A DNA stretch of 64,000 nt from NCBI RefSeq assembly GCF_037975245.1, contig NC_092573.1:7800501-7864500 (forward strand), given 5' to 3'. Each line of letters starts with the position of its first letter. Positions within the stretch are counted from its first letter, which is position 1. Under the pieces are notes generated by a model. It was not told the DNA's origin, made no database searches, and was given only the letters and a program-made list of their open reading frames with translations. This document shows positions 23,937 to 35,826 of the stretch, piece by piece. This stretch comes from Apostichopus japonicus (lineage: Eukaryota; Echinodermata; Holothuroidea; Aspidochirotida; Stichopodidae). The translations under genes and the position numbers were made by a program.

Positions 23937-25231
23937 GGTAAAGAGGGGCGTCCAGGTCCCCTGTTGTTGTCCGATGGCAAAGCCCCTGAAAGCAAAGCGA
24001 TTTGGTGCACTCTAGGGGACTCAAAATAATATAATAAGTTTCGCTAAAACAAAGGCAGGTTAAACAATTAAAAGCTGAATAATATCTAAGCAGTAGAGGA
24101 CGGAGTTCATCAATAGGTATAATATATTGAATCTGTGCTGACACAGCTGTACCCTCTCTCTGCTGCAGTAGATTACTCACTGCCATCCTATGGCACATTG
24201 ATGTTTCGTGAGCCCTAAATTTATCCCGAGTTTTCTTCCAAGTTTTTAAGGGAATGCAGATGAAGGTCGGCTCAGAATTGTTTTCAAGTTTCAGCAAGCC
24301 ATATGAATCCGCCTTTGCACACTTGGAACACACCACAGAGCCTAACCTTGGGATGAAATGATACCAGATGAAATGTTTAAACCACTTCTCTTGAAAGTAT
24401 AATTTTTTGGACCATAAACAGGGAAATAATTTCAATACATAAATCAAATTTGCAGTTCATCTTAGTTTCCTACATTGCACAAAATTTGATAGATACAAAA
24501 TATTTTATAATAAAACTAGTTGCACATATATTGGTGGGAAATATGAAGAACTAGATAATTGTGTAGGCCTAATAGTCAACACTCTGACCAATATCAAACT
24601 GACATTACTGGCATTGTTATACATGGTTATTATAAAGTCAATACTAAACAAAGACATACTTATATTACTTATCTTGCAAACTCACTGATAATGTGGAAGC
24701 CAATAGATAACAGTTAACACATAAATATTTTTTCAATGATAATTTTTCTTCTGACTCAACAATACTCTGTGTGGAATTGTGTGGAAGAGTAAACTGTGTG
24801 GAAGAGTATGACTAATTTTGTTTGTATTTTGATACATATTGACATCAGAACCCTTGAGGTGGTATGTTTTTCGCTGGTTCATGATTCGGAACTGAATGCC
24901 CTAACGTCATGTCACTAAGTTGTGGTGGGGTGGTCTGTTGCTCCTTACCTCCAGTTTTGAACGAGTCTGGTGGACGGGTGGGCTCCGGAGGTACTTGTTC
25001 AATCGCTTGATCTTTTGCTGTAAGTGTGTGGATGTACTCAGGTAGTATTTCCTTGTAAAGTGATGCAGTTGGGTTGGTACACCACTCTGCTCTCCAGTAA
25101 TTACACGTTCAAGTGAACCTGCAGATAAGCTGAATGACTGCTTGGACCTTCTAAAAGACGCCTGTTAGCCATGTTAGCTACCATACACATTGGACATGTC
25201 CCCCGCCCCTCCCCCATGATCGCCGCCCATG
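23937..25231 (-). mobile_element. hAT-type element remnant with TTF-type zinc finger
   Basis: On the minus strand the right end (25231) begins CATGGGCGGCGATCATGGGG, the same terminus as the element starting at 48345. An open stretch around 25070-24840 (EILPEYIHTLTAKD, then PPEPTRPPDSFK) and a 186-codon frame at 24447-23887 follow. The latter carries VVCSKCAKAD, TWKKTRDKFRAHETSMCHRM, i.e. the Cys/His and WKK-HE-S-CH pattern of TTF-type fingers at the N-terminus of hAT/ZMYM-like transposases. The catalytic domain is missing. Another GGGCGGCGATC end in the same orientation lies at 23923-23936, so a second element may cut it off. Confidence 0.6.
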
Positions 25232-25265
25232 GTAACATGTAATATCGTAACTCCTATGGTTCTAG

Positions 25266-25550
25266 TTGACAGATATCTGGAATATTTTTCATTCTACCGT
25301 TACTCCAATGCTGAAGCCAATCATATACAAAACATTCAATCAATGTATAAAAATACAATAGTGCTACTCCTTTGATTGTTATTGGGTGAAATTTGGAATA
25401 TTTGTCATTCTACCGTTACCCTATACGAAAGATAATCATATACACATGGACATCATTGTTCAAAAAATAATATTGTACTCCTTCGATTGTAATGAGGCAA
25501 AGTTGGAATATTACTCATTCTACCGTTACTCTCTTATGAAATACAATCAG
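25266..25550. repeat. three diverged tandem units, 110-116 bp
   Basis: CATTCTACCGTTAC follows GGAATATT at 25279, 25395 and 25505. The units are AT-rich and non-coding. Confidence 0.8.
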
Positions 25551-26094
25551 ATTCTACATTCAAATTGATAGATAAAATCTCCATCTCATTTCTCGTTCCG
25601 TATTATAGCAACTGATAATTAGAGACGATTTTTTTCACAAGTTTTTTTTATAATAAACCAGTTGACAAATGTAAAGCGTCATTTCATTTCAGTAATTTTC
25701 TAAAACGATAAATCAGAGCAATAACTATAGAAGTACTTGGCATTTCATCAGTTCGTATCGGTTCTTTGCAACACCGACGGAAAATTATGACGAAATGAAG
25801 AAATCACCCATACATCGAAGGGAGTGTTTTTATTTTACTTGCTAATTTGTGGTCTAATGATTTAATCACTTCACCATACCATTGTGATTGTTGTCGCTAA
25901 ATATTTTCATTTCCTGAATTTGAGATCTGTCTGTTTCCTGAGTTCGGTTTTCCTTTTGTAGCAGATCTTATTTTTTATGAGGGAGGCGAATGTATTCAGT
26001 ATTCAGGTATCATTTTGCCAAAGACAATCGACGCGTGACTATACAAACAATTCTATGTTCGATTGGATAAGAAAGCTAACAGATATCAAGGGAG

Positions 26095-26166
26095 ATGGAT
26101 CGCCTGTTCCTGACACTGATCCAGCTATGTGCGCTTTTGGGGCTTTTCTAATCAGAGATGCTAGTC
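26095..26166 (+). pseudogene. orphan signal-peptide first exon, frameshifted
   Basis: The ATG at 26095 opens MDRLFLTLIQLCALLGLF, a typical hydrophobic signal sequence, but hits TAA at 26149. It then ends at the donor AGTC|GTAAGT in phase 0 rather than phase 1. One missing base in the GGGG run would explain both. The exon and about 150 bp of upstream sequence resemble 45380-45616 (TTGGAT-AGAA-GCT before the ATG, GTCTGTTTCCTG further upstream). No FN3 exons follow between here and 45 kb, so it looks like the orphaned 5' end of a lost paralogue. Confidence 0.55.
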
Positions 26167-26169
26167 GTA

Positions 26170-27440
26170 AGTTGCGTTTTATTCAGTTAATCGGTTAATG
26201 TAGTACGCAAAGTTCAAGCAGATCTATAGTGTTACTGGGAAGATCTGCGATACGTGATTTTCCATCAGTTAGTATTTGCTAGATAGAATGATATGCTGCT
26301 TAAAAATTTACGTATAGTGAGAGGTCTGTTTCATTTTTTGTGCCTTTTATTCATTAAGGCGTAGGAAACGAAACCGAAGATTGTAGTATGCACATCAAAA
26401 TCCATCTAAGACAATGTGCTTATTCCTATTTCAATTTTGAGTATTTGTCTCATTTGTCACTTGTAAATCCCTATGAGCATATAACTAAAAGACAAGTACT
26501 CACCTTGAAAAACAAGAGCTAGATCACTGGATAACGTTATACTTAACTATACATCTTTGGTAGATAAATAAAACTCTCTATAAGAATACAATAATATCGA
26601 CAAATTATACCATAGACCTTAATTTTCATTCTTTAATAAATATTGGATAAACATTTTTATCATGATTTTATAAGCTAAAGTGCATGTCGAGATGTTCCAT
26701 AGAGCGTTATGTTTGTAACATAGGACACAGTTAGACTCTTTTTGTTATACCAAACTAAGTCATGGTAGCCTATAAATGTGTTCTGTGGACATCACTTCAT
26801 GAGACCTTGTCAATCTTAATCGAAGAACAACATGTTCGAAGTACACCCTAACTAGTGACAGACACAGATATTCTCCATGGAAGGAACGGGATTAGGGGGT
26901 GGGGTGGCAACTATCGGTAGATACAGAAATTAATACCGAAGTAGAGGTACATGAGAAACACATCACAAAACGTCAATACTCGTGTAAAGTGAGTTAACAT
27001 TTTCACTGGGTTGCTTTCTGACTAAGTTATAGTGATAAATTATTTTCGTAATGCCACCCTCCGCTAACCGAATGCCCTGTTAACCATACCAACAGTTATG
27101 CCTTCTCTCGTGCATTCATTGATTATCTTATTTACCTCACTTGGCAATCGACCTGTATCATTATATAAATATAACTCAAGGAGGAAAAGAGAAAAGGACA
27201 TTTCACTTCTGTCAGAAAGCTGCAAACAAAATAAGGAAATAGTTTGACACGTCATATGCCAATTATGAAAATAATTGTAATCCTTTAATGGAAATGCTAT
27301 TGTTTCAATCTTTATAAGACGCGTAAGCATGAAGGATGTGATTGCTTCCCACTGTCAGTCAAATAAGGTGTTATAAAATACATACCATCGTTATGTCTGT
27401 AAGCTACTGTTGCAATATTGTGTGGAGAATGTGTCAAACC
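26170..27440. other. no recognised feature
   Basis: AT-rich sequence without a supported gene. Short open frames on both strands have no recognisable motifs. Confidence 0.4.
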
Positions 27441-27451
27441 ATTTGTCATTT

Positions 27452-27490
27452 AGCCTTTGAAGAAGATCCTTCTAGGATCGAAACGTCAGG
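27452..27490 (+). ncRNA. hammerhead-like motif relic
   Basis: TTTGAAGAAGATCC, a TTCTA loop and GGATCGAAACGTC give a 5-bp stem (GATCC/GGATC) followed by the GAAAC-GTC core. Penelope-like elements and retrozymes carry hammerhead ribozymes with CUGAUGA-stem-GAAA. Here the first box is degenerate (TTGAAGA), so activity is unlikely. Confidence 0.35.
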
Positions 27491-27600
27491 CCAACTCACT
27501 TTTACACACGTAATAATTAGTAAAGTGACTGGATGGATCCAGCGCCGGAGGGAAAAGGTGCCATGGTCTTACCTTGGAAGTTTTCGCATGCACGCACGCA

Positions 27601-27794
27601 CACATGTTTGTGTTTCATTCAGACCGAGGACCCCATTGTATTTTCCATTGTTCAAATCCACGTACCCTAACTTTAACAATACCCCATATAATAGAATTCT
27701 TCCGAGGACGTGGTGATTCTTTAGAAATCACAACCGAGGACCTCAAATTCTTTTGTTAAAGTCCTCGGTCAGATAGCAAAACAAACGCACGCAG
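27601..27794. repeat. CCGAGGAC foldback element, copy A
   Basis: About 190 bp bounded by GTTTGTGTTTCATTCAGACC on one side and GGTCAGATAGCAAAACAAAC on the other, which are imperfect inverted repeats. CCGAGGAC or its complement recurs four times inside. An inverted copy lies at 33799-33987. Both copies are flanked by CA/GT-rich repeats. Confidence 0.75.
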
Positions 27795-28242
27795 GCATTC
27801 ATTTCCTTTTTACTGAAATTTTCTAATCTTTGGTATTTACAAATATTTGTCCGGTCTGGGGCCCTCCCCCTTCCTAGAAATCCTAGATGGGTCACTGCAT
27901 GGTAGTCTTGCGGGATTTAATTTTTGAGGAGAACCTGTGGAGAAAAAAATGAGCTAAGTGAAAAAAAAAAACGACTTTGGATAAGTCAATTTTCACAAGA
28001 GTCACTGAAGTGTTTATTTTGGAAACAGTTACAAAAAAAGATGTAATTGAATGCATAATTACTGTAAAGAAATACAGTTGTTGAAGTCTCAAAGTTTGCA
28101 AGAAGAATTACTTAATGCATGTATGGTCTGCTTTAGCAGGTGGTGAATATATCGAATTGTTTTCGATCGTCTGCCATGAGCTCTATGACGAAACTTAACT
28201 AAATACTCAACAAAAGTACGACATGAATCTATGAAACATTGA

Positions 28243-28497
28243 ACTAGATTAAATATCAGAGACTTTACTGAGTTAAGGGGGAAAACGAGATAAATTGTAT
28301 ATCGATGCATAAAGTCAACTTACTTATGTTGTATATTTAAATACTTCAGGCTACCACGGTAAGTGACTGGACTAGATTAAATATCAGAGACTTTACTGAG
28401 TTAAGGGGGAAAACGGGATAAATTGTATATCGATGCATAAAGTCAACTTACTTATGTTGTATATTTAATTACTTCAAGCTACCACGGTAAGTGATAT
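28243..28497. repeat. two-unit tandem duplication, 128 bp
   Basis: ACTAGATTAAATATCAGAGA starts at 28243 and at 28371, and the units are almost identical up to CTACCACGGTAAGTGA. It is a recent duplication. Confidence 0.9.
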
Positions 28498-28716
28498 GTA
28501 TTGTCGATATGTTTAGTAAGTACTACCGTCAGTGGGTGGCATAATTTTGGCGAATGGGCAATTGAGGTTAATCAATCAACGGTTCAGTGCATGGTTCCTA
28601 TCATTTAGAGAGACAGTTTGTTCAAATGGTCTTTAGACTGGATTCTGATTGGCCCGAGTAACTGGCGTCATTTCAAACACCCGTCGAAGACAGATCTGTG
28701 TTACTCACGTATGTAC

Positions 28717-30362
28717 CAGTGGCGTAACCAGACTTTTCCATCTGGGGGGCAAAGGGGGGGGGGGCGAAGGGTCTGATTGGTGGGGCAGACTAAGCTAGTA
28801 CAAAAGACATACCAAACAGTTTGCATGACAATCTGTGGCAAATCGGGTATTGTGTCAGCAATGAAGGGTACAGATGGTCACTCTAGTTAGCTGACGTTTT
28901 ATGTTATTTCCACATAGGTATTATTAACGATTAAACAGATCACTGAAAAAGTCATCGATAATTCTCTCTTAAAAATCTGAATAGACTATGCTCTTTCTGT
29001 CAGTATTCAAAGATGATCAGCATGATATCTGACTTGCCTGGGAGTGTAACCATCCCCCAATCAACAAAAGATGTTATCATCCCCCCTTCGGGCCCTTCTT
29101 TTGCACTTTCTAGGGCTCACTCAAACAGTCTAGCGAAGGTTAATTCGCCTATTCTGATGACTGTCTGCGAACTTATCGACGAATTTCGCGCCCTGGGTGA
29201 CCATATTTTCGTGACTGAAATCGGGGACATTTATTGCGTGACTGATATGGGGGAGGGGTTTAAGTGGAGGGGCTGTCCCCCTTACCTTTGGAAAATTTTC
29301 AAGTGCCTAAGGTGCTTAGATGTGAAATGGTGATACTTTGAAGCACTTTTTAAATCAATTTTATTTTCAAAAATGTAGCTTTTTCTTAAAGGAGATCCAC
29401 TTACTTTACGTGGTTCTTTGAGAGCTTGTGATCAGTGTCGTTGTGTCGCCGTAGTTGCCATTTATACGGTCGAAAGAGGGCTAGGCTAAATCGATTTAGC
29501 ATATTTTTAACAGTGTTTCCACTTTACACTGGCCCACCTAAAATACTGGTTATAAGTTCCGTTCTGCGACTGCACACTTGACTAAATTTTGTTTTTACAA
29601 TTATTTTACTAATAATGTGGGATATTTTCGAAATTCCTGAACATTTTGACGAATCGGGGACATTTTCGGGGACACTTGTTCATCGGGGACAGCACACTGT
29701 AATCGTGGACTGTCCCCGAAAATCGGGGACGTCTGGTCACCTCGGGCCTATGAGCTCACTTCGGAAACACAAACGTATATAGACTACCAGGCTGTTCTGT
29801 GTTGAATGTACCTAACCCAAGAAACACATCGCGATTGGTCGCGTAGGCGTAGCAATACATACAATACAATAGCATACAATACACAAGTTTCAGTCAAAAT
29901 GCAAATTGTTTCTAAATACTGTGATATTCATTCTGCCATACACGTCACTCACGTGTGAATCATTTCGGAACACAATCCAGGGATCAGGGATAACCATGTG
30001 AACATAAACTGAACGTAGCCTCCGCTTGTGAGTGCCGCGGAGACCGTTTAATTAAATTGCCAACCCGTTTCCACATTTGACAATACAGAGACAGTTGCGT
30101 TGTTTTTGCGCTGCTGCTTGGGTCAAAATCTTTTTCAAGGCAATGTTCCCATGGAAGTGATTTTTATTTTGGCCACCTAATTTCGCAGATAGAAAATTAG
30201 GTAAAAGGTAAAGAATAAAAATTGCATAAAAACCATGGTAATATGCACATAGGCCCAGCAACATATTTAGTGTGCATTCAAGTTTTTTTTCAGTCAATAA
30301 TTCCAATTGGGGGGGGGGGGAGGAAGTGGAGGGGGCGAGCATTTCAACTGGGTACGCCACTG
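28717..30362. mobile_element. hAT-like non-autonomous element, 1.65 kb
   Basis: It starts CAGTGGCGTAACCAGA and ends GGGTACGCCACTG. Flanks GTATGTAC (28709-28716) and GTGTTAAC (30363-30370) match at 5 of 8 positions, an eroded target duplication at best. A 106-codon open frame at 29013-29333 has no recognised motif. Around 29650-29735 GGGGACATTTTCGGGGACA and its near complement form an internal inverted repeat. Confidence 0.65.
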
Positions 30363-30834
30363 GTGTTAACATTACAATAGAAATGATGACAACTGTCTAA
30401 ACAGTCTTTATTGTCTTCTTCAGTTCTAAATTTAGCATGGAATGAATAAGTTTCTTTTGTTCTTACAAGTCATGAACTAAGTTTGGCATTATCATAGCTG
30501 ATTAATGTTTTTATAAATATAAAAGGAACGTGACGTATACATATCATGCTTGCTAGGTAATGTAACATTTCTGCCATGCATTGTATACAAACATAAATAG
30601 AAACGAAGAGTGTTTAACAACACATGCATAAATGCTTATACATATTGTAACCGCCGCCAACGGCTGGTAGTGTAAAACCGAAACCAACTGGAGGAGGGTA
30701 GGGGAGGTAGATGGTGGACGGGTACAGATTAACTCTGTTGTATGTTTAATAAAAGTATAATTTCTCATATCGTTCTACATCTACAGCGTAATATACAATA
30801 TTTACATTTGCCCAATATAACGTACTGTGGTCGG

Positions 30835-31125
30835 GCACAACCCAAGGATACGCAGGCATAACACTGGGGCTGCGCAAGGGTCGGGCAGTCTAGACGTCGG
30901 CAATCAACCGGTGTCGGGCAGCACAGGCTTCGGGTGATCCACCGGTGTCGGGCAGCCTAGGCGTCGGGCATTCCGCTGGACTCGGGCAGCGCAGGTGTCG
31001 GGCAATCCGCTGGACTCGGGCAGCGCAGTATGGGCAATCCGCTGGACTCGGGCAATCCGCTTGACTCGGGCAGCGCAGGTGTCGGGCAATCCGCTGGACT
31101 CGGGCAGCGCAGAGATGCGGGCACT
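30835..31125. repeat. GC-rich minisatellite, about 34 bp unit
   Basis: Units of the type GTCGGGCAATCCGCTGGACT followed by CGGGCAGCGCAG repeat eight or so times, sometimes shortened. They are rich in CpG. A Pro/Ala/Ser-rich minus-strand frame across it is a repeat product. Confidence 0.85.
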
Positions 31126-32528
31126 CTAAAATGCTTAAACACATTTGTTTGGACTTAGCAAATATCAAAGGCTTTACCACGAGCCGCCGGAAGGAAACTT
31201 CCTCGTCTTGCACTCGACCGACTCTTCGACTCACTCTCTCATTTACGAAAGAACCCTTCATTAAATTCTCCGGAAATAACCCCCGTATACACACGTCAGT
31301 ACAGAAACTGTAAAAAGGCTTCGACCAATGAGGGACTACCTGTGTATAACTACAGTGAGCTGCGACCAATGGAATCGACTCACACACCCGCCGCCGTGCC
31401 TGCCTTTGCCAGTCACGGGAATACATCGATATGGCGAAATTACGTAATCAGTTCCTGTTCCGGATAAACATCTCTCGTTACCTCCGCGGAGCGCAACAGA
31501 TGTAACCCCTGAGGGAACGAAACGTATCTCACTAAGGAAAAGTCGTAGCTTTCCGCTACAATATGCTTATACATATACGGCACAGTACACCTTACATGCA
31601 AAGAAAGACGTGTGTTACTTAATACTACATAGTAAATGCATATACCCGCATAATATCATTTTTATCATTTTTATGAACAAGGTTATAGAATATGTAGGTA
31701 CTTTTAATGGTACTCTCCATATCAAGTATTCAAGCTATAAAGTACTCTGACTTACTAACTTACAGTGCACGTATACTCTCTAGTAAGAGTATGGCAGGGC
31801 GTACAGCAACTGCATGGTCGTGTTGTGGTCCCCAAAAATATTTCATTGAGCCCCACACCAGCGGCACAACCAGAAAAGAAAAATAAATAAGGATCTTGAC
31901 CACCATCCCCAATCCCACACCCATCACTTTCCCGGTGTCATTTGACACTCTATGGAAAATTTACTTTTTCATATGACCAAAATAAATGGAAAATGGTCCT
32001 CTGTATATCCATTTATGGCATATGTTATCATTATCATATGTATCAATAATGAAAACAAACAAAAACTATACGGACTCGAGTGGAGAGGGAAACATCTTAA
32101 ATATCTACCAACAAAGCAAGGAGACTGGAAATCCAAATTAATGTTTTGTAATTGCATATAGGCCTATTGCTTTAATTTATGGCACAAACGTGACCAACGT
32201 ATAGACTTATAGGCTATTGAAAATTAATATCAAATGAGGAGTGTATTTGTTGTGTCAAGCAGAGCCAAAACAGCCAAAATTAGTGAATCATTTGGCACTC
32301 TGTTGTGTCCTGTGTTCATTATGAAACTTGTTACCTGTACCTCTAATGTTTTATCTACAGCCCAGTTCTTCCAGATGTTCCAGGTAATGACCGTTTCCTT
32401 GTGTGTATGTGTGTATTACATAATCATATTTCCACACACACACACACACACACAAAACGTCCGTGTTTTGACTCTGTAAAATTTCACATCTGTAAAATTT
32501 GCGTCGTAATGGAGTTTTTTTAACCTTC
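31126..32528. other. upstream region of the NTF2-like gene
   Basis: No coding region is supported. A CpG-rich patch at about 31170-31500 (GCCGCCGG, CGCCGCCGTGCC, CCTCCGCGGAGCG) could hold a promoter. A candidate non-coding splice junction (CCAG|GTAATG) lies at 32382. A (CA)n run lies at 32433-32452. Confidence 0.35.
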
Positions 32529-32679
32529 ATGCCCACAGACATATATAAAGAGATTGATGTTGTTCGAGGAAAGCTTGAGGAAGCTTTTGCTGCAAAGAGG
32601 TTCGAAGATGTCAGCAAGCTCTATACAGAGGATTGTCGGTTCATGCCTCCAGGTCAACCACTCATTAGTGGTAGAGAAG
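32529..32679 (+). CDS. SnoaL/NTF2-like (DUF4440-type) protein, exon 1
   Basis: The first of three coding exons for a predicted 125-residue protein of the NTF2-like superfamily (SnoaL/DUF4440 type, cone-shaped alpha+beta barrels, often dimeric; the ligand is usually unknown). From ATG 32529 it reads MPTDIYKEIDVV, then LEEAFAAKRFEDVSKLYTED (the helix pair that starts these domains), CRFMPPGQPLISGREG. PPGQPLISGRE is very characteristic. The donor GAAG|GTGAGT is phase 1. A CCCACAG acceptor just inside the ATG (32538) means an upstream first exon cannot be excluded; the protein length is already normal from this ATG. Confidence 0.75.
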
Positions 32680-33493
32680 GTGAGTTGATGAAACAGAACA
32701 CCATGTAGAGATATTGGCTGTACAGTGTCCTTGGTATTCTGTGAGTACCGATATATCTTGTGAGTATCGCGTAAGTCTAATTTGTTTCATAAATGCCTAC
32801 TGTGTTTAAACATATACACTTTTCAACGTATGATGTTGTAGTTAATATAACTATAACGTTAGTTTGTCTGTTTGGAATATGACGTTGTTTCAATGAATGA
32901 ATGAGTAATACATTATAATGTTTTGTTGTTGTTGTATAATTACGTTGTCCAGGTTCCGAAATGACCAATACGACGAAAAGTGTTGGACATGAAACTTGTT
33001 CCATATCTCCATATCTCATAATGATCAATGTTATACACAAAATGGTTCGGACATTGCTATATCATACATACCCTGTGAATCGCCAACATATCATAATGGT
33101 GAGCGCTTCCAATGGCGTATATATATACGATATGACGTGTTGGACAATGGTGTTGTCTAAATGAAGTGATAAATAAATGATCACAGTGTACTAAGTTCTT
33201 GGGTCTTTTTATGTTGACCACAACGAAACATATAGCTAACTTGTGATTGTTAAGTAATCCGAACCAAAACAGAATATGCTTACTCTGTATACTGATGTGC
33301 ATTTGCTGCTTGAATGATTTTAAGTAAACCATTCTAATAACACAGTGTGTCTCTATACATAACCACATTTCGCTCAATAGCCCCACGTGTCTCTCTCTCT
33401 CTCTAACTCTCTCCACTCCTCGCTACCACCCCCTCCCCTTCCCCGTCCTCCTCATTGCTCCCGCTAACTCTAACTTGTTATTGTTGTCTAAAG

Positions 33494-33647
33494 GAGTATG
33501 TGCAGCCGCAACTCAAATGTGGACTGGAGGCATCAGAACTATCAAACTAGAAATGGAAGAAGCAGTTGGTCTTGGAGGTGACTGGGCCTACTCCAGAGGG
33601 TTCGTTACATTTCTCTTGGAAGACGGTTCTGTCGCAATGCCCGGAAA
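33494..33647 (+). CDS. SnoaL/NTF2-like protein, exon 2
   Basis: Enters in phase 1 after CTAAAG and leaves in phase 2 at GGAAA|GTAAGT. The product GVCAAATQMWTGGIRTIKLE, then GDWAYSRGFVTFLLEDG, continues the NTF2-like fold: helix 3, then the strands carrying the usual W-Y-G motif before the hairpin. The frame joins exons 1 and 3 without a stop. Confidence 0.8.
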
Positions 33648-33798
33648 GTAAGTTATATCTCACTTCTGGACATATTAAAATATGAATATTATTTCAACAA
33701 GTAATATAACAATCAATAAATGATACATGACGTTGAGAGGCTAATGTGTCCTTCTTCAAGAGGTTCATGTTTTACGAGTCTGTGCGTGTGTGGGTGTG

Positions 33799-33987
33799 TG
33801 CGTTTGTTTTGCTATCTGACCGAGGACATGAACAAAAGAATTTCAGGTCCTCGGTTGTGATTTCTAAAGAATCACCACGTCCTCGGAAGAATTCTATTGT
33901 ATGGGGTAATGTTAATGTTACGGTACATGGATTTGAACAATGGAAAATTCAAAAGGGTCCTCGGTCTGAATGAAACACAAACATGGG
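33799..33987. repeat. CCGAGGAC foldback element, copy B, in intron 2
   Basis: Inverted relative to copy A. CCGAGGAC at 33820-33827 and GTCCTCGG at 33847, 33879 and 33957 can pair in nested hairpins; TGTGATTTC/GAATCAC forms an additional stem. It lies in the second intron of the NTF2-like gene. Confidence 0.8.
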
Positions 33988-34333
33988 TGTGTGTGTGTGG
34001 GGGGGGGGGGGGTACATAACACTGCCGTAATTAGAGGTTCGATCAGCTAGTTTGCATATTCAGTGTCATTCAAGTTACACGTACAAAAAGCATACCTCGT
34101 GAGTACAACGATGAAATTACTCTTGAGTGATTAATTATTAATCACACTTTATGTTTTTATCAAACAGATGCACTTTCTTCAATTAAGTTGCTTGTGTTAC
34201 CTGGAAATATCACGTACGTCACGCAAACGCGCAATAATGAATCGCCAAATTCTTCTGAAACAACAAGGTCACATTCTCCTTGACCCCAATAAACGAAGTT
34301 TTAATAGTTGTGGTTTGTGAATCTGTTAATGGG

Positions 34334-34560
34334 AGGGGTGAGTGTTGTTAGGGTGGAGATATGGGGGTGGGGTGGAGATTCAGATGAGAGCATCATGCCG
34401 TACGGTTAAGACTTCGTGTTCGCATTCGTTTGTGGCCTGTGAGGTTTTTAATTGGAGGGGTGAGGGTTATTAAGGTGATATATTGAGGTGGGTGGGGTGT
34501 GTAGTCAGAATGAGTATCATGCCTTACGTTTCAGACTTCGTGTTCACATTCTGTTCCGGT
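34334..34560. repeat. diverged tandem duplication, about 123 bp
   Basis: GGAGGGGTGAG, GATATTGAGGTGGG-like and TCATGCC-TACG-AGACTTCGTG blocks recur in the same order twice, in intron 2 of the NTF2-like gene. Confidence 0.65.
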
Positions 34561-34601
34561 TTAGGTTATACAGACGCTTTCCGGCCATCGTTAGATGCAT
34601 G

Positions 34602-35188
34602 AAAAGGCGGCGGAAGCACTTTTAATCGGGGGGGGGGGGGGGTTGGGGCACCGACGTCAAAGGGCACTTTGCAGAAATTCGATTGGACTGATGCAGCCTG
34701 ATATTTAGTACCCTTTATAACTGTATTATCTTATTTGCGTATACACATCACTCAATCAACGCCCCCCCCCCCTCTCAAGGAAAAAATGCATACTAGCACT
34801 GCATTATCCAATGTGCAAATTGGGAAACAAGGAACAAGTTTTCTTTCATCAATCTATGTTTACAAGTTGACGATTGATTGGCGTAACCATTCAGGTACTG
34901 ATACAAAATGCTAATTGCTAAAGTAGGAATCTGCCGAATTAGAGTTTATTCTTGTTCAGAGCTTTACAAATGTTTTCCATTCTAAATAGCTTTGAGCTTG
35001 ACCCACAGAAATTCATTAATAGTTCTAAATTAGGATTAGATCTCTTACTCAAAATATCGCCTACCTAATAATGTGATCATGAGTACAATTTTTATGTGGA
35101 GAAAGGGCACATTATTAACCTGAGGAAAAGTGTGTGTGGGGGGGGGGGGGGAGCACGTGCCCCAAGTGGCCCGGTTCCACCGCCCTTG
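34602..35188. mobile_element. hAT-like MITE, 587 bp, in intron 2 of the NTF2-like gene
   Basis: The ends are AAAAGGCGGCGGAAGCACTT and CGGTTCCACCGCCCTTG. Flanks GATGCATG (34594-34601) and GTTGCATG (35189-35196) are an 8-bp duplication with one mismatch. It is the same family as 37454-38118. G-runs lie near both ends (34629, 35139). Confidence 0.8.
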
Positions 35189-35256
35189 GTTGCATGCCTG
35201 TAAGTTTACATTGATATACCCGAGTTTACTAACTGTTTATTTATATTTCTTCACAG

Positions 35257-35329
35257 ATATTTTGCTCTATGGAAACGAGTTGATGGACAGTTACAACTCT
35301 TTACGGATATTTTCAACCGAATCAAGTAA
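35257..35329 (+). CDS. SnoaL/NTF2-like protein, exon 3 and stop
   Basis: Acceptor TTCTTCACAG, phase 2. The product YFALWKRVDGQLQLFTDIFN followed by RIK and TAA is the classic last strand of SnoaL/DUF4440 proteins (WK-DG-W/L-DIFN). With exons 1 and 2 it makes a complete 125-residue protein, which supports a functional gene. AATAAA lies at 35411-35416, within the first unit of the 91-bp minisatellite. Confidence 0.85.
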
Positions 35330-35379
35330 ACTGACGTACCGAAACCGTCATCATTTATAATCATATGTAAAACGATTTA

Positions 35380-35489
35380 AGTAGGATGAATTATTAACCA
35401 AACAAATCCAAATAAAAGTTAAGGTAATAACAACGTTAAAGGATTAAGTGAAACCTGACAGCAATCCACAGATATATTATTATCATTTA
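35380..35489. repeat. first, detached unit of the 91-bp minisatellite
   Basis: GGATGAATTATTA, then CCTGACAGCAATC-ACAGA and TTATTATCATTTA match the array at 42044-42680. It ends exactly where the TIR element begins. Confidence 0.8.
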
Positions 35490-35826
35490 CAGGCGCGTAT
35501 GCAGGGGGGGGGGTGTTGGGGGCGCGCGCCCACCGGGTAAGAAAAAGAGGAGAGAAAAAAAAGAGGAGAAGAAAGGGTAAAAAGAGGGGAAAAATGAGGA
35601 GGAAGGAGAGGAAGGAAGGGAAAAGAAAAAGAAGAAAGAGATAAAAAGGAGAAAAGGAACGAGTAGAAGATAAAGGATAAAGACGCACAGTCATAATTAC
35701 AACGCTGATGCCTATGATATACACAGGGTAGCCAGTGACGGATGAAGGGTTTCGGAAGGGGCTTGCGCCTAACCCTACCCCTTACACCGACAACTCCATT
35801 TTTGACGTTTCCATTTTCCTCTCTCG

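Noticed and set aside
30890-31426. 178-codon minus-strand frame rich in Pro, Ser, Cys and Arg
   Set aside because: Its C-terminal half is a direct translation of the 34-bp minisatellite; no other domain is evident.
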